A DNA stretch of 64,000 bases, from NCBI RefSeq assembly GCF_014189505.1, contig NZ_CP050301.1, positions 565,501-629,500 of the forward strand, written 5' to 3'. Origin of the DNA: Phyllobacterium sp. 628. GTDB lineage: Bacteria; Pseudomonadota; Alphaproteobacteria; Rhizobiales; Rhizobiaceae. The position numbers and the translations under genes were made by a program. Positions 1-9,896 of this stretch are shown one piece after another (the first letter of the stretch is position 1; every line of letters starts with the position of its first letter). The notes under the pieces are model-generated. The model searched no databases. It saw only the letters and a program-made list of their open reading frames with translations, and was not told the DNA's origin.

Positions 1-48
1 ACAGGTGCGATCTATGTGCGTATGCGCCGGATGCCGGAGGTTCCATGA
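1..48 (+). CDS. C-terminal end of a probable Smr-domain protein (partial)
   Basis: From base 1 frame 1 is open and ends at TGA 46-48, giving a 15-residue tail (TGAIYVRMRRMPEVP). The pattern of a Gly-rich turn, then a Y-V-R-x-R-R strand, resembles the last strand of Smr (MutS2-type) nuclease domains, which often sit next to this regulator in Rhizobiales. The stop overlaps the ATG of the next gene by four bases (ATGA), which supports a real, co-translated gene. Only the tail is visible, so the family assignment is tentative. Confidence 0.45.
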   Translation, partial: TGAIYVRMRRMPEVP

Positions 49-419
49 CCCCGTTTGGTGAAAAGTTACGCCAGCTGAGGGATGAACGCGGCGTCTCGCA
101 GAAAGACATGGCCAAGGCTATCGGCGTCTCTGCTGCTTATCTGTCAGCGCTTGAGCACGGAAGGCGCGGCCAGCCAACTTGGGACAAGCTGCAGCGGATT
201 ATCCAGTATTTCAATATCATCTGGGATGATGCGGAAGAGTTACAGCGCCTCGCGATGATTTCACACCCGCGTATCACCATTGATACGGGCGGGCTTTCAC
301 CGGCAGCGACAGAGCTCGCCAATCTCATTGCCGCCCATATAGGCTGCCTGGACAATGACGCTGTTCACGATCTGGTTCGTCAGGTCAAACGCGCAGCAAG
401 CAAACGAAGTTCCGCTTAA
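45..419 (+). CDS. XRE-family helix-turn-helix regulator
   Basis: A 124-residue cytoplasmic DNA-binding protein. Residues about 6-62 form a Cro/CI-type HTH: the GVSQKDMAKAIGVSAAYLSALE stretch holds the turn and recognition helix, and GRRGQPTW follows. The C-terminal half has no recognised ligand domain and may be a dimerisation helix. The ATG has a GGAGG sequence six to seven bases upstream and overlaps the preceding stop, so the two genes are probably co-translated. Its stop codon and that of the convergent downstream gene interlock (TTAA at 416-419). The target is unknown. Confidence 0.85.
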   Translation: MTPFGEKLRQLRDERGVSQKDMAKAIGVSAAYLSALEHGRRGQPTWDKLQRIIQYFNIIWDDAEELQRLAMISHPRITIDTGGLSPAATELANLIAAHIGCLDNDAVHDLVRQVKRAASKRSSA

Positions 420-1384
420 AAAAGCGCCTTCAACTGATCAAGCTTGTTGTTGACCAGCCAGCCATAATAGTTTTCTTCCGGCAATTGCGCTGGTTGGCCA
501 GCAGCAACGCGGCCAGCATTGGCATTGGCGAGTGCCCGGGCCCGCGCATCGGCTCCACCCGTATTGTAGAGCGTCGCCGTAATTCCGGGATTTTTGGAAA
601 TATCAAAATCCGCTACGCGCCGATAGACATCAATCGATTCCCGGATGGTTGCTGCCATATAGGGGAGGGTGAAATCCGGATCCATGATGGTCTTGTAAAC
701 ATCGGCGGCACGGTCGGCATCAAGCTTTGGCAGACCGGAATAGCGGTTGACCATGTCGGTCATTTGCAACGCGGTGAGCGGGCTCAACTGGCCGAGACCG
801 AATGTCTGGCCGGCATAGAAAGGCTGAAAGAATACGGCGGCAAACCGGTTGTTCGTGAATTGCTTGCCACCAACGGTTTTGCCACGGAAATCTGATTCCC
901 AAACATTTTCGCGGCATGTCCACAAACGCAGGCTGTCCTTGAATTGGGCACATTCGGAAAACTGCGGCCGCTTGATAAAATCGCTGATGTTTTCGCCCTG
1001 ATAATCGAAGCTGATACCCTGTTTTACATAAGAGATGGCTTTGACATAGTAGGTTTGCAGCCGGTCATAGGCATCGACATTGTAGGTATGTTCGCCGACC
1101 AGAGCGCCGACGATGTGAACCGGATCGATGCCATAAGTCTTTGCAACACTTGCAATTTTAGACCGCAGTTTAGGATCGGATTTCAGCAGGTTGTAGATTT
1201 TCTGATACTTCGCCTCATGCGTTGTATTCAGCTCGCCGGTGCGCTTGATCGAGGCGATGGGAATATTCGGCTGGGTCCCATTGCGATTGCCTTCCGGCAC
1301 GATAGTCACGGCCCATACGGGCTGCAACGCTGCGGACAGGGAAAGAAGACAGGTTGTCGCGAGAAGGATCAGATGGCGTTTCAT
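416..1384 (-). CDS. DUF1402 family exported protein
   Basis: A 322-residue protein with an N-terminal Sec signal peptide: MKRH, then a Leu/Ala-rich core, with cleavage likely after about residue 25 (PVWA). The mature part has a lytic-transglycosylase-like look, with a VHIVGALVGEHTYN segment followed by YAGQTFGLGQLSPLTALQM, similar to the Glu-containing and GLGQ motifs of goose-type or Slt folds. I recognise the family as DUF1402, a Rhizobiales protein near hslU of unproven function. Periplasmic peptidoglycan binding or cleavage is an inference. Confidence 0.75.
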   Translation of the reverse strand: MKRHLILLATTCLLSLSAALQPVWAVTIVPEGNRNGTQPNIPIASIKRTGELNTTHEAKYQKIYNLLKSDPKLRSKIASVAKTYGIDPVHIVGALVGEHTYNVDAYDRLQTYYVKAISYVKQGISFDYQGENISDFIKRPQFSECAQFKDSLRLWTCRENVWESDFRGKTVGGKQFTNNRFAAVFFQPFYAGQTFGLGQLSPLTALQMTDMVNRYSGLPKLDADRAADVYKTIMDPDFTLPYMAATIRESIDVYRRVADFDISKNPGITATLYNTGGADARARALANANAGRVAAGQPAQLPEENYYGWLVNNKLDQLKALF

Positions 1385-1492
1385 TATCAGTCCAGATTTC
1401 GATCAAGTCATGCGAACGGACGCGCAGCGAGGGTAACGTATAAACACAGCACCCCTTAACAGGTTCCGGCCAGCGTTGCGCGAAAATAAAAA

Positions 1493-1519
1493 ATGCCCCC
1501 TCGGAAGTCGAGGGGGCAT
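1493..1519 (-). terminator. Rho-independent terminator of hslU
   Basis: A perfect 11-bp stem (ATGCCCCCTCG and its complement) encloses a five-base loop. On the minus strand it is followed by a T-rich run (complement of the A-rich bases 1482-1492). It lies 39 bases after the hslU stop. Confidence 0.85.
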
Positions 1520-1557
1520 CGGTAATAAGCTCGTAACGGTGCTTATCTGTCACAGGG

Positions 1558-2868
1558 CTAGAGAATGAAGCGCGAAAGATCCGTGTTCTTTGCAAGATCG
1601 CCAACCGTGTCCCGCACGTATTTCGCGTCTATCTTGTATTCTGCCCCGGCCTTGTCAGGTGCATTGAACGAAATATCGTCGAGCAGGCGTTCCATCACCG
1701 TTTGCAAGCGCCGCGCGCCGATGTTCTCAACCGATGAATTGAGATCGACGGCGATATCAGCCAGCGCATCAATCGCATCATCGGTGATTTCAAGCGTAAC
1801 CTCTTCGGTCGCCAGCAAGGCGATATATTGCTTGAGCAGGCTGGCTTCCGGTTCTGTCAGAATGCGGCGCATGTCGTCCCGGGTCAAAGCGCTCAACTCG
1901 ACGCGGATCGGCAGGCGGCCCTGCAATTCCGGCAGAAGATCAGACGGCTTGGACACGTGGAACGCACCCGATGCTATGAACAGGATATGATCGGTTTTGA
2001 TCGCACCGTATTTGGTCGCAACAGTCGTGCCTTCAACCAGTGGCAGCAGATCGCGCTGCACGCCTTCGCGCGAAACGCCAGCGCCCATTCCACCATCGCG
2101 TGCTGCGATCTTGTCGATCTCGTCGAGGAAGACGATGCCGTCATTTTCGGCGGAGCGCAGCGCTTCCTGGGTAATCTGGTCCTGATCGAGCAATTTATCG
2201 GACTCGTCATTGATCAGCACGGCATAGGATTCCTTGACCGTTGTCTTGACGGTCTTGGTACGGTTGCCCATGGCCTTACCCAGCATGTCGCTGAGATTGA
2301 GCACGCCGATATTGGCGCCGGGCATTCCCGGTAGCTCGAAATTTGGCATGCCTGAACCAGTGTCCGACACTTCGACTTCGATTTCCTTGTCGTCGATCAG
2401 ACCATCACGCAGCTTCTTGCGGAAGGAATCGCGGGTTGCCGGGCTTGCGGTCTTGCCAACCAGCGCGTCAAGAACGCGTTCTTCCGCATTGATATGCGCC
2501 TTGGCTTTGACGTCCTCACGCTTTTTCTCACGCACAAGGCCGATTGCAATTTCAACCAGATCGCGGATGATCTGCTCGACATCGCGGCCGACATAGCCAA
2601 CCTCGGTAAACTTCGTAGCCTCAACTTTGATGAACGGCGCACCGGCAAGTTTGGCCAGACGACGTGATATCTCCGTCTTGCCGACGCCGGTGGGTCCGAT
2701 CATCAGGATATTCTTTGGCATGACTTCTTCGCGCATCTGGCCTTCCAGCTGCTGGCGGCGCCACCGGTTGCGCAGGGCAATAGCCACGGCGCGTTTGGCG
2801 TCGTTCTGGCCGATAATGTACCGGTCGAGCTCGGAGACGATTTCGCGAGGGGAAAATGTTGTCATCAT
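1558..2868 (-). CDS. hslU: ATP-dependent protease ATPase subunit HslU
   Basis: The AAA+ unfoldase of the HslVU (ClpYQ) protease. It forms a hexamer that unfolds and threads substrates into the HslV chamber. The 436-residue length is normal. It carries the family N-terminus [16 protein letters not shown], Walker A GPTGVGKT at about 58-65, the I-domain insertion in the middle, Walker B VFLDEID near residue 250, and the C-terminal DLSRFIL tail that docks into HslV. The ORF opens with two Met codons. The first overlaps the stop of the acetyltransferase gene by four bases, so translation is probably coupled. It is the last gene of the operon and is followed by a strong terminator. Confidence 0.97.
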   Translation of the reverse strand: MMTTFSPREIVSELDRYIIGQNDAKRAVAIALRNRWRRQQLEGQMREEVMPKNILMIGPTGVGKTEISRRLAKLAGAPFIKVEATKFTEVGYVGRDVEQIIRDLVEIAIGLVREKKREDVKAKAHINAEERVLDALVGKTASPATRDSFRKKLRDGLIDDKEIEVEVSDTGSGMPNFELPGMPGANIGVLNLSDMLGKAMGNRTKTVKTTVKESYAVLINDESDKLLDQDQITQEALRSAENDGIVFLDEIDKIAARDGGMGAGVSREGVQRDLLPLVEGTTVATKYGAIKTDHILFIASGAFHVSKPSDLLPELQGRLPIRVELSALTRDDMRRILTEPEASLLKQYIALLATEEVTLEITDDAIDALADIAVDLNSSVENIGARRLQTVMERLLDDISFNAPDKAGAEYKIDAKYVRDTVGDLAKNTDLSRFIL

Positions 2869-3386
2869 GGTCTCATTTCATCTGGATTGTCCCGCGCCAT
2901 CATCAGGGCCGGGCCGTAAATGGATGTGCGGGTATCAAAAGCGATAAAGCCCGCTTTGGTATAAGCTTTGATCGCGCGCGCATTGGCCGGATCAGGGTCG
3001 AGGATCACGCGCGGCACGCCTTCTTCGAAAAGCAGCGATACGAACTCGTCGATCAGGCGTGAGCCGTGTCCAAGATTGACCAGACCGGGTTCACCGATGA
3101 ACTGGTCAAGCCCGAGCGTACCGGTGGGCTGATCCTGATAGGGATGATCATCCTCCAGATGCGGATCATAGGTCTGCAGATAACCGATTGGCTCGTCACC
3201 CAGCATAATGATGAAGGGCTCAACCGATATGCTGTCCATATGGTCCACGATGGAGTTGTATTCCTCATCAGGGCCATCGCCCCACCACTGCACCACATGC
3301 GGTTCGGCCAGCCAATCCAGGATCATTTTCAGATCCTTGGGCTCCACTGGCCGGAAGCGGTAGTGGTATTCGGAATCACTCGGCAT
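2865..3386 (-). CDS. GNAT-family N-acetyltransferase, AAC(6')/RimJ-like
   Basis: A 173-residue cytoplasmic acetyl-CoA-dependent acetyltransferase. It starts with the [16 protein letters not shown] strand-helix of the AAC(6')-like branch, has WWG after the first helix, and a [11 protein letters not shown] segment at the acetyl-CoA pyrophosphate-binding loop. The late [18 protein letters not shown] motif is typical of the fold's end. It overlaps hslV upstream by 11 bases and hslU downstream by four, so it is translated as part of the protease operon. The substrate cannot be told from sequence. Aminoglycoside resistance should not be assumed from the family label. Confidence 0.85.
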   Translation of the reverse strand: MPSDSEYHYRFRPVEPKDLKMILDWLAEPHVVQWWGDGPDEEYNSIVDHMDSISVEPFIIMLGDEPIGYLQTYDPHLEDDHPYQDQPTGTLGLDQFIGEPGLVNLGHGSRLIDEFVSLLFEEGVPRVILDPDPANARAIKAYTKAGFIAFDTRTSIYGPALMMARDNPDEMRP

Positions 3387-3930
3387 CGATCGTCTCGAGC
3401 GTCACACTCGTGTTGGTATAGATGCAGATTTCGGCAGCGATTTGCATCGCCTTACGGGCAATTTCTTCTGCGCTCTGATCCGTATCAACCAGCGCACGAG
3501 CAGCAGCCAACGCGAAATTGCCGCCGGAGCCAATGGCCATCACGCCATGTTCTGGCTCAAGCACATCACCATTGCCGGTAAGCGCGAGGGTGACCGATTT
3601 GTCGGCAACCAACATCATCGCCTCAAGGCGGCGCAGATAACGGTCAGTGCGCCAGTCCTTGGCCAGCTCGACACAGGCGCGCATCAACTGATCGGGATAT
3701 TGCTCCAGCTTGCTTTCAAGCCGTTCAAGCAGGGTGAAGGCATCGGCCGTGGCACCGGCAAATCCGGCAATTACATTGCCTTTGCCGATACGGCGCACTT
3801 TGCGCGCATTGCCTTTCATGACCGTATTGCCGAGGCTGACCTGCCCGTCACCGGCGATAACCACCTTGCCGCCCTTGCGGACGGTAACGATCGTGGTCCC
3901 ATACATTGTGGAGGGGTTGTGTTCTTGCAT
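3376..3930 (-). CDS. hslV: ATP-dependent protease peptidase subunit HslV
   Basis: The proteasome-like threonine peptidase of HslVU. From the chosen ATG it is 184 residues. A short propeptide ends at Gly11, and the catalytic Thr12 begins [19 protein letters not shown], the mature N-terminus of the family. [14 protein letters not shown] lies in the C-terminal half. I chose the ATG at 3930 because AAGGAG lies eight to nine bases upstream. The frame stays open back to 4026, but those 32 residues are Arg-rich and unlike HslV. First gene of hslV-GNAT-hslU and divergent from hisB. Confidence 0.97.
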   Translation of the reverse strand: MQEHNPSTMYGTTIVTVRKGGKVVIAGDGQVSLGNTVMKGNARKVRRIGKGNVIAGFAGATADAFTLLERLESKLEQYPDQLMRACVELAKDWRTDRYLRRLEAMMLVADKSVTLALTGNGDVLEPEHGVMAIGSGGNFALAAARALVDTDQSAEEIARKAMQIAAEICIYTNTSVTLETIDAE

Positions 3931-3998
3931 TCGATTCTCCTTCAAGCAGGTCCGACTATGCCCCAAATGGCGGCAGATCGAACCCCTTCTGAGCAACT

Positions 3999-4027
3999 TA
4001 TGTATGACGCCGCGGCGGAATTGCAAA
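3999..4027 (-). promoter_or_regulatory. Candidate sigma-70-like promoter for hslV operon
   Basis: On the minus strand TTTGCA (4027-4022) and TACATA (4004-3999) are separated by 17 bases, about 70 bases before the hslV start. This is a moderate match only. No convincing heat-shock promoter was seen in the hslV-hisB gap, although the operon is often RpoH-controlled. Confidence 0.3.
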
Positions 4028-4133
4028 TCCGCAGTTAATCCTGCGCCATCAAAGCATTTGGAGATTCGCCAATCCTGATCTAGAAGGCCAGCACGATTGC
4101 CGTTTTTGATAAACCCAGGCAGCAGGAAACAGG

Positions 4134-4742
4134 ATGACCAGCGTCAGCACACGGACAGCGAAGGTAGAACGGACCACCAAGGAAACCAGCATTGCCGTTT
4201 CGGTCAATCTGGACGGCACCGGTGCGTTCGATATTTCCACCGGAGTCGGCTTCTTCGATCATATGCTGGAACAGCTTTCTCGCCATTCGCTGATCGACAT
4301 GGACATCAAGGCCAAAGGCGATCTGCATATTGATGATCACCACACCGTTGAAGACACTGGCATTGCCATTGGCCAGGCAATCGCCAAGGCGCTTGGTGAC
4401 CGGCGCGGTATCAACCGCTACGCCTCGCTGGATCTTGCCATGGATGAAACGTTGACCCGCTCGGCGCTTGATGTCTCAGGCCGTCCGTTCCTGATCTGGC
4501 AGGTGGAGTTTTCCGCGCCAAAGATCGGCACGTTTGATACGGAACTCGTGCGTGAATTCTTCCAGGCGCTGGCCCAGAATGCCGGGATTACGCTGCACGT
4601 CGCCAATCTCTATGGTGCCAACAACCACCATATCGCCGAAACCTGTTTCAAGGCGGTCGCACGGACATTGCGTACGGCCATTGAGTCTGATCCGCGCCAG
4701 AAGGATGTTATTCCTTCGACGAAGGGTTCGCTGAACGGCTGA
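4134..4742 (+). CDS. hisB: Imidazoleglycerol-phosphate dehydratase
   Basis: Catalyses the dehydration of imidazole glycerol phosphate to imidazole acetol phosphate, the sixth step of histidine synthesis. It is monofunctional, 202 residues, without the N-terminal phosphatase found in enterics. The metal-binding motifs [10 protein letters not shown] (about 43-52) and [11 protein letters not shown] (about 67-77) are present, as is the second repeat [18 protein letters not shown] near the C-terminus. It opens the his-coaA operon and is transcribed away from hslV across a 203-base gap. Confidence 0.97.
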   Translation: MTSVSTRTAKVERTTKETSIAVSVNLDGTGAFDISTGVGFFDHMLEQLSRHSLIDMDIKAKGDLHIDDHHTVEDTGIAIGQAIAKALGDRRGINRYASLDLAMDETLTRSALDVSGRPFLIWQVEFSAPKIGTFDTELVREFFQALAQNAGITLHVANLYGANNHHIAETCFKAVARTLRTAIESDPRQKDVIPSTKGSLNG

Positions 4743-4758
4743 GAAGAAGGGCTGAGAC

Positions 4759-5352
4759 ATGGCCAGCTACATCGTTCTGGTACCACCGCTTAAAGGTGGT
4801 GAGCCGCAAGATGACAAGACCGTCTTCGTAAAGGACAGTTTTGCCTTTCTTGCGTTCATCCTGCCTGTCCCATGGCTACTCTTTCATCGCCTCTGGTTTG
4901 AGGCGGCGCTGATTTTCGTGGCTGTTGCCGCAATTTCAATTATTGGCAACCACACGAACCACCAGATTCTGGCTGAGGGTGTCGCTGCGTTGCTGGCGCT
5001 GCTTGTGGCATTCGAGGCAGCCAACTGGCGCGTGAAGGCGTTGGAGCGGCGGGGCTTTACCCAGGTCGCAATTGTCGACGCACGCAGCGCTGCCGATGCC
5101 GAAACAATTTACTTTTTCGGCGATGACTTCATTGCGGCTCCGGAGCCGGTTTTACCGCAGATCAATGTCGATTCAATAACGACTCCGGACCGTAAACCGG
5201 TTACGTCAGGCATGCTTGGGCTGGTCGGCTACCGGGGGGGGCTGACATGCGTGTTGCCATTATCGATTACGGCTCCGGAAATCTACGGTCTGCCACCAAG
5301 GCGTTTGAGCGGGCTGCCCGTGAGAGCGGCATCAATGCCACGATCGACCTGA
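4759..5352 (+). CDS. DUF2628 membrane protein, probably frameshifted at its 3' end
   Basis: A small inner-membrane protein. After a short cytoplasmic N-terminus ([10 protein letters not shown]) come hydrophobic segments at about 28-75 and 75-98, then a polar tail. I recognise the DUF2628 type found between hisB and hisH in Rhizobiales; its function is unknown. As written, the frame runs through a run of eight Gs (5234-5241) and then 35 residues out of frame inside hisH. With seven Gs it would stop at TGA 5243-5245, one base before the hisH ATG. A one-base insertion or sequencing error is therefore likely, and the true protein is probably about 161 residues. Confidence 0.7.
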   Translation: MASYIVLVPPLKGGEPQDDKTVFVKDSFAFLAFILPVPWLLFHRLWFEAALIFVAVAAISIIGNHTNHQILAEGVAALLALLVAFEAANWRVKALERRGFTQVAIVDARSAADAETIYFFGDDFIAAPEPVLPQINVDSITTPDRKPVTSGMLGLVGYRGGLTCVLPLSITAPEIYGLPPRRLSGLPVRAASMPRST

Positions 5353-5897
5353 CCAGCGATGCCGAACGGGTGCGTACGGCCGATCGAATTGTCTTGCCGG
5401 GCGTCGGTGCTTATGCCGATTGCCGTCGGGGCCTGCACGACGTGGTTGGCATGCCCGAGGCGATCCATGAAGTGGCAGTCGAAAAGGCGCGGCCGTTTCT
5501 TGGCATCTGTGTAGGCATGCAGCTCATGTCGTCGCGCGGGCTGGAAAAGACTATTTCCACCGGGTTTGACTGGATCAAAGGCGATGTCCGCGAAATGGTG
5601 CCGTCAGATCCAACATTGAAAATCCCGCAGATTGGCTGGAACACCATTCGGCTTAATCGACCACATCCGCTGTTTGATGGCATCAGGACCGGTCCGGATG
5701 GTTTGCACGCCTATTTCGTCCATTCCTATTTTCTGGATGCCGAGATCGAAAACGATGTGCTGGCAGTTACCGATTACGGCGGTCCGGTTACGGCTGCCGT
5801 TGCCAATGACAATATGGCCGGCACCCAGTTCCACCCGGAAAAAAGCCAGGCTCTGGGTCTTGCTCTCATCGCCAATTTTTTGAGGTGGCAACCGTGA
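5247..5897 (+). CDS. hisH: Imidazole glycerol phosphate synthase, glutamine amidotransferase subunit
   Basis: The glutaminase half of IGP synthase. It makes ammonia from glutamine and channels it to HisF. It is 216 residues with the class I amidotransferase triad: the nucleophile Cys in GICVGMQLM (about 86-94), and the His-Glu pair in FHPEKSQ near residue 195. The N-terminus [15 protein letters not shown] is typical of the family. It sits directly after the DUF2628 gene, and its TGA overlaps the GTG start of hisA. Confidence 0.97.
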   Translation: MRVAIIDYGSGNLRSATKAFERAARESGINATIDLTSDAERVRTADRIVLPGVGAYADCRRGLHDVVGMPEAIHEVAVEKARPFLGICVGMQLMSSRGLEKTISTGFDWIKGDVREMVPSDPTLKIPQIGWNTIRLNRPHPLFDGIRTGPDGLHAYFVHSYFLDAEIENDVLAVTDYGGPVTAAVANDNMAGTQFHPEKSQALGLALIANFLRWQP

Positions 5898-6637
5898 TTT
5901 TGTTTCCCGCAATTGATCTCAAAGACGGCCAGTGTGTGCGGCTGAAACTTGGCGATATGGATCAGGCCACGGTCTATAACGAAGATCCGGGCGCACAGGC
6001 AAAGGCCTTTGAAGATCAAGGGTTCGAGTGGTTGCATGTGGTGGACCTGAATGGCGCCTTTGCCGGTGAATCGGTCAATGGTGCCGCGGTGGAATCGATC
6101 TTGAGGACAACGAAGAACCCGGTTCAGCTTGGCGGCGGCATCCGCACGCTCGACCATATCGAAGGCTGGCTGGCCAAGGGTCTCTGTCGCGTCATTCTCG
6201 GCACAGTAGCGGTGCGCGATCCGTCGCTGGTTGTGGAAGCTTGCAAGCGATTTCCCGGCAAGGTTGCGGTTGGCATTGATGCCAAGGGCGGTAAAGTGGC
6301 TGTCGAAGGATGGGCCGAGGCTTCGACCCTCGGCATCATTGAACTTGCCAAAAAGTTCGAAGGCGCAGGTGTTGCCGCCATCATTTATACCGATATTGAT
6401 CGCGACGGTGTACTTGCCGGTATCAACTGGGAATCAACCCTTCAACTGGCTGAAGCTGTCTCCATACCGGTGATTGCCTCAGGCGGTCTGGCCTCGCTTG
6501 CCGATATTGTCCGCATGACCATGCCCGATGCGCGAAAACTGGAAGGCGCCATTTCCGGCCGCGCGCTCTATGACGGGCGTATTGATCCGCACGAAGCGCT
6601 GGAAGTGCTGCGTGAAGCCCGGGAGCGCGCCGCATGA
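5894..6637 (+). CDS. hisA: ProFAR isomerase (1-(5-phosphoribosyl)-5-[(5-phosphoribosylamino)methylideneamino]imidazole-4-carboxamide isomerase)
   Basis: An Amadori isomerase of histidine synthesis with a (beta-alpha)8 barrel. It is 247 residues from the GTG at 5894. The catalytic Asp pair is in FPAIDLKDG (N-terminus) and VGIDAKGG (about residue 129). I chose GTG 5894 because it gives the conserved N-terminus [12 protein letters not shown] and follows GAGGTGG by about six bases. An upstream in-frame GTG at 5885 falls inside that ribosome site. It overlaps the hisH stop (GTGA) and ends overlapping hisF (ATGA), so the his genes are translationally coupled. Confidence 0.96.
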   Translation: MILFPAIDLKDGQCVRLKLGDMDQATVYNEDPGAQAKAFEDQGFEWLHVVDLNGAFAGESVNGAAVESILRTTKNPVQLGGGIRTLDHIEGWLAKGLCRVILGTVAVRDPSLVVEACKRFPGKVAVGIDAKGGKVAVEGWAEASTLGIIELAKKFEGAGVAAIIYTDIDRDGVLAGINWESTLQLAEAVSIPVIASGGLASLADIVRMTMPDARKLEGAISGRALYDGRIDPHEALEVLREARERAA

Positions 6638-7440
6638 CCCTGAAAGCCCGCGTTATTCCCTGTCTTGATGTCAAAGATGGACGCGTCGTCAAAGGCGTCA
6701 ACTTTGTCGACCTCGTTGATGCCGGCGACCCTGTTGAGGCAGCCAAGGCCTATGATGCTGCTGGCGCTGACGAGCTCTGTTTTCTTGATATCACGGCATC
6801 GTCAGACAATCGCGAGACCATTTTTGACGTTGTTGCCCGTACGGCCGAGCAGTGTTTTATGCCACTGACGGTGGGTGGCGGCGTCCGCACGGTGGCCGAT
6901 ATCCGCAAGTTGCTGCTGGCCGGAGCCGACAAAGTGTCAATCAACACCGCAGCGGTCACAAATCCCGACTTTATCGCCGAAGCGGCGGACAAGTTCGGCA
7001 ATCAGTGCATCGTCGTGGCTATTGACGCCAAGAAAGTCTCAAAGCCTGGTGAAACGGATCGATGGGAGATTTTCACCCATGGCGGACGGCAGGCGACCGG
7101 CATTGATGCCGTCGAATTCGCCCGTAAGGTGGTTGATCTCGGCGCCGGGGAAATCCTTCTGACTTCAATGGACCGCGATGGTTCCAAGATCGGCTATGAC
7201 ATCCCGGTAACCCGGGCTATCGCTGATGCCGTGCGCGTGCCTGTCATTGCTTCGGGCGGTGTCGGCAATCTCGACCATATGGTCGAAGGCATTCGCGAAG
7301 GTCATGCCACGGCTGTGCTTGCGGCTTCGATCTTCCATTTCGGTACCTATACGATAGGGGAGGCGAAGGCCCATATGGCCGCTGCGGGTATTCCCATGCG
7401 CCTCGATCCCATTCGACTGCCCGCTGGAGTTGCACGATGA
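6634..7440 (+). CDS. hisF: Imidazole glycerol phosphate synthase, cyclase subunit
   Basis: The (beta-alpha)8-barrel cyclase that takes ammonia from HisH and forms imidazole glycerol phosphate plus AICAR. It is 268 residues. The active-site Asp residues sit in [13 protein letters not shown] (about 9-21) and VVAIDAKK (about residue 130). Phosphate loops GGGVRT and ASGGVGN are visible. Four-base ATGA overlaps join it to hisA upstream and to hisE downstream. Confidence 0.97.
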   Translation: MTLKARVIPCLDVKDGRVVKGVNFVDLVDAGDPVEAAKAYDAAGADELCFLDITASSDNRETIFDVVARTAEQCFMPLTVGGGVRTVADIRKLLLAGADKVSINTAAVTNPDFIAEAADKFGNQCIVVAIDAKKVSKPGETDRWEIFTHGGRQATGIDAVEFARKVVDLGAGEILLTSMDRDGSKIGYDIPVTRAIADAVRVPVIASGGVGNLDHMVEGIREGHATAVLAASIFHFGTYTIGEAKAHMAAAGIPMRLDPIRLPAGVAR

Positions 7441-7754
7441 CGACATTCACCCTTGCCGATCTCGAGCGGATCGTGGCTGAACGCGCCACCTCTACGGACG
7501 CCAAATCCTACACGGCAAGCCTCTACGCCAAAGGAATTGGCAAGGCGAGCCAGAAGCTCGGTGAAGAAGCAGTTGAAACAGTGATTGCAGCCGTGTCAGG
7601 GGATACACAAGGCGTTGTTTCCGAAAGCGCGGATTTGCTCTATCATCTTCTTGTTGTTCTTGGACTTTCCGGCGTTAAGCTCGACGCGGTGCTGGCGGAA
7701 CTGGAACATCGCACGGCACAGACCGGGCTGGAAGAAAAAGCGGCGCGTGGTTGA
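7437..7754 (+). CDS. hisE: Phosphoribosyl-ATP pyrophosphatase
   Basis: Hydrolyses PR-ATP to PR-AMP in the second step of histidine synthesis. It is a 105-residue all-alpha MazG-like protein. The [13 protein letters not shown] and [13 protein letters not shown] segments carry the acidic metal ligands (EExxE and ExxD). It is the stand-alone form, not fused to hisI. It overlaps hisF by four bases and ends just upstream of coaA. Confidence 0.95.
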   Translation: MTTFTLADLERIVAERATSTDAKSYTASLYAKGIGKASQKLGEEAVETVIAAVSGDTQGVVSESADLLYHLLVVLGLSGVKLDAVLAELEHRTAQTGLEEKAARG

Positions 7755-7807
7755 ACATAGATATGTTTAACGCACCAGCGATCGAACGGCAGAGGGACGG
7801 GGACGTC

Positions 7808-8764
7808 ATGGATCAGCTGGCACCCAGCGAATTTTCGCCCTACCGGTTTTACAGCGCCGAGCGCTGGGCGGAGTTTCGTGCCGATACGCCGATGACACTG
7901 ACCTATGACGAGGTCAAACGGCTGCGTTCTCTGGGCGATCCGATTGATCTGGACGAAGTGAACCGGATTTACCTGTCGCTGTCCCGGCTCCTATCTGCCC
8001 ATGTGGAAGCCAGTCAGTTGCTGTTTTACCAGCGTCGCCAGTTTCTCAACACCGGCGATGCCTTCAAGACGCCGTTCATTATCGGCATTGCCGGTTCGGT
8101 CGCCGTCGGCAAGTCAACAACCGCGCGTGTTCTGAAGGAGTTGCTGGCCCGCTGGCCATCGAGCCCGAAGGTCGATCTGGTGACCACGGATGGTTTTCTG
8201 TATCCGAACGATGTCCTGCGGGCGAAAGGACTGATGGAGCGCAAGGGTTTCCCGGAAAGCTATGATGTCGGCATGCTTTTGCGCTTTCTGTCGCAGATCA
8301 AGGCGGGTCAGCGCAATGTCAACGCGCCGCTCTATTCACACCTGACTTATGACGTCTTGCCGGGCAAATATCAGACCGTCGACGCGCCGGATATCCTGAT
8401 CTTTGAAGGCATCAATGTGCTGCAGGTGCGCGATCTGCCGGAAGACGGCAAAATGGTGCCGTTCGTTTCGGATTTCTTTGATTTTTCGATCTATATTGAT
8501 GCGGACGAAGAACAAATTCACAAATGGTACATCCACCGCTTCATGCGGCTGCGGGAAACGGCGTTTAAAGACCCGGACTCTTTTTTCCACCGTTACTCGA
8601 CTATTTCAGATGTTTCGGCGCTCGCAATCGCCGAAAATCTTTGGTCGAGCATCAATCTGAAGAACTTGAAGGAAAATATCCTGCCGACGCGGCCACGCGC
8701 CGATCTCATCTTGCGCAAGGGCGGCAATCACCTCATTGAGGAAGTTGCGCTTAGGAAGCTGTGA
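7808..8764 (+). CDS. coaA: Type I pantothenate kinase
   Basis: Phosphorylates pantothenate with ATP, the first step of coenzyme A synthesis. It has P-loop [19 protein letters not shown], and the [10 protein letters not shown] region of bacterial CoaA. From ATG 7808 it is 318 residues and begins [14 protein letters not shown], which matches where the family starts. In-frame TTG 7751 and ATG 7763 lie upstream, would add 15 to 19 residues, and have no good ribosome site. It ends the his operon and converges on alkB with a 14-base overlap of coding ends. Confidence 0.93.
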   Translation: MDQLAPSEFSPYRFYSAERWAEFRADTPMTLTYDEVKRLRSLGDPIDLDEVNRIYLSLSRLLSAHVEASQLLFYQRRQFLNTGDAFKTPFIIGIAGSVAVGKSTTARVLKELLARWPSSPKVDLVTTDGFLYPNDVLRAKGLMERKGFPESYDVGMLLRFLSQIKAGQRNVNAPLYSHLTYDVLPGKYQTVDAPDILIFEGINVLQVRDLPEDGKMVPFVSDFFDFSIYIDADEEQIHKWYIHRFMRLRETAFKDPDSFFHRYSTISDVSALAIAENLWSSINLKNLKENILPTRPRADLILRKGGNHLIEEVALRKL

Positions 8765-9365
8765 CGCGTCTCAATGTGAGATTGATGCGGCCGGTATCTT
8801 TCAGCAATGTTGATGTGCCGGGATAAATCCGGTCGACGCCATGAAAGGCCAGACGGCCATCGTCTCCCAAAACAACGACATCGCCGCTTTTCAGCTTGAT
8901 GGATTGTGTCTTGCCGTTCCGCTCCGTCCCGCCAAAGCGGAACAGGCATGTGTCGCCAAGTGAAACTGAAACGACAGGTGCAACAAGATTCTGCTCGTCG
9001 CGGTCCTGATGCAGACCCATTTTCGCCGTCTCGGCATAAAAATTGACAAGGCATGCTTCCGGCGGCAGCGGGTAATTACCGACATCATTCCATAAGGCCA
9101 GTAATTTGGCTGGAATGGGTGGCCATGGCCTTTGCGTTACCGGATGAATGGCTTGATAGCGGTAGCCGCGTTCCTTGTCCGTTACCCAGCCAAGCGTTCC
9201 GCAATTCGTCATGCGCACACTCATTTCCTTGCCGGTCTTTGGCATGGCTGGAATGTAAAGCGGAGCTTCGGCAACGACAGCGCGGATATCCTGCACCAAG
9301 GCAGCCTGTTCAACTGGATCAAGATAATCGGGGTAATAGCGAATGCCGGGCGCAAGCAGAAGCAT
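8751..9365 (-). CDS. alkB: AlkB-type alpha-ketoglutarate-dependent dioxygenase
   Basis: An Fe(II)/2-oxoglutarate oxygenase that removes methyl lesions from DNA or RNA bases by oxidation. It is 204 residues from ATG 9365. The iron ligands are the HxD in [11 protein letters not shown] and the distal His in [12 protein letters not shown]. The 2-oxoglutarate Arg lies in [10 protein letters not shown] at the end. An in-frame ATG at 9404 is rejected because it lies inside the terminator hairpin of the upstream gene, and 9365 has CAGGTAA before it. The coding end overlaps coaA by 14 bases. Confidence 0.93.
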   Translation of the reverse strand: MLLLAPGIRYYPDYLDPVEQAALVQDIRAVVAEAPLYIPAMPKTGKEMSVRMTNCGTLGWVTDKERGYRYQAIHPVTQRPWPPIPAKLLALWNDVGNYPLPPEACLVNFYAETAKMGLHQDRDEQNLVAPVVSVSLGDTCLFRFGGTERNGKTQSIKLKSGDVVVLGDDGRLAFHGVDRIYPGTSTLLKDTGRINLTLRRVTAS

Positions 9366-9390
9366 GACATTACCTGAAGAATGAGAAAAC

Positions 9391-9423
9391 AAAGACCCGG
9401 ACATCAGGGGATGCCGGGTCTTT
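9391..9423 (-). terminator. Terminator of the BON-LysM gene
   Basis: A ten-bp stem (AAAGACCCGG and its complement) is continued by a four-bp CATC/GATG stem. On the minus strand the hairpin is followed by TTTGTTTTCTC. It lies between the BON-LysM stop and alkB. Confidence 0.75.
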
Positions 9424-9440
9424 GTGTGAAATCAATGATA

Positions 9441-9896
9441 TCAGAGCGCAGGAATGCGCAGAACCTGTCCTGGATAAATCTTGTCAGGGCTGGTCAGCAT
9501 TGGCTTGTTGGCCTCGAAGATAGCGGTATTCTTCACGCCCTTGCCTTTGCCATAGACAGCTTCAGCGATCTTCCAGAGATTGTCGCCTTTTTTGACCGTG
9601 TAGAAAACTGGATCCTTGGCAACCGAACCGGTTGTCGTGCCGTCGATTGTTAAACCGCCAGTGTCGACTTTGGAGACGCCAAGCGAGTTGCCGACGGCAA
9701 TGATGGCTTTTTCCAGGATTTCCTGATCGGTGACGCTCCCCTTGAGGATAGCCTTGTCGCCTTCAACGACAACATCGACCTTGTCAGTGCCGAGATTGTG
9801 CGAATCGAGTTCTTTCTTCAGATCACCAGCCTGAGGCTCGTCATCCCCGATACCGACTTTCTTGCCGACTGATTTAACGAAATCAAATAGTCCCAT
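9441..9896 (-). CDS. BON and LysM domain protein (Kbp/YgaU-like)
   Basis: A 151-residue protein without a clear signal peptide. It begins MGLFDFVKSVGKKVG, has a BON domain at about 25-90 and a LysM domain at about 98-150 (VKKGDNLWKIAEAVYGKG and YPGQVLRIP). This is the architecture of E. coli Kbp (YgaU), a potassium-binding stress protein, though a peptidoglycan role is also possible for LysM. I chose ATG 9896 because AAGGAG lies about nine bases upstream. It sits downstream of arfB in the same direction and has its own terminator. Confidence 0.88.
   Translation of the reverse strand: MGLFDFVKSVGKKVGIGDDEPQAGDLKKELDSHNLGTDKVDVVVEGDKAILKGSVTDQEILEKAIIAVGNSLGVSKVDTGGLTIDGTTTGSVAKDPVFYTVKKGDNLWKIAEAVYGKGKGVKNTAIFEANKPMLTSPDKIYPGQVLRIPAL

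Noticed and set aside
3931..4026. Extended N-terminus for hslV
   Set aside because: The extra 32 residues are unlike HslV. The AAGGAG site and the propeptide-Thr pattern fit the start at 3930.
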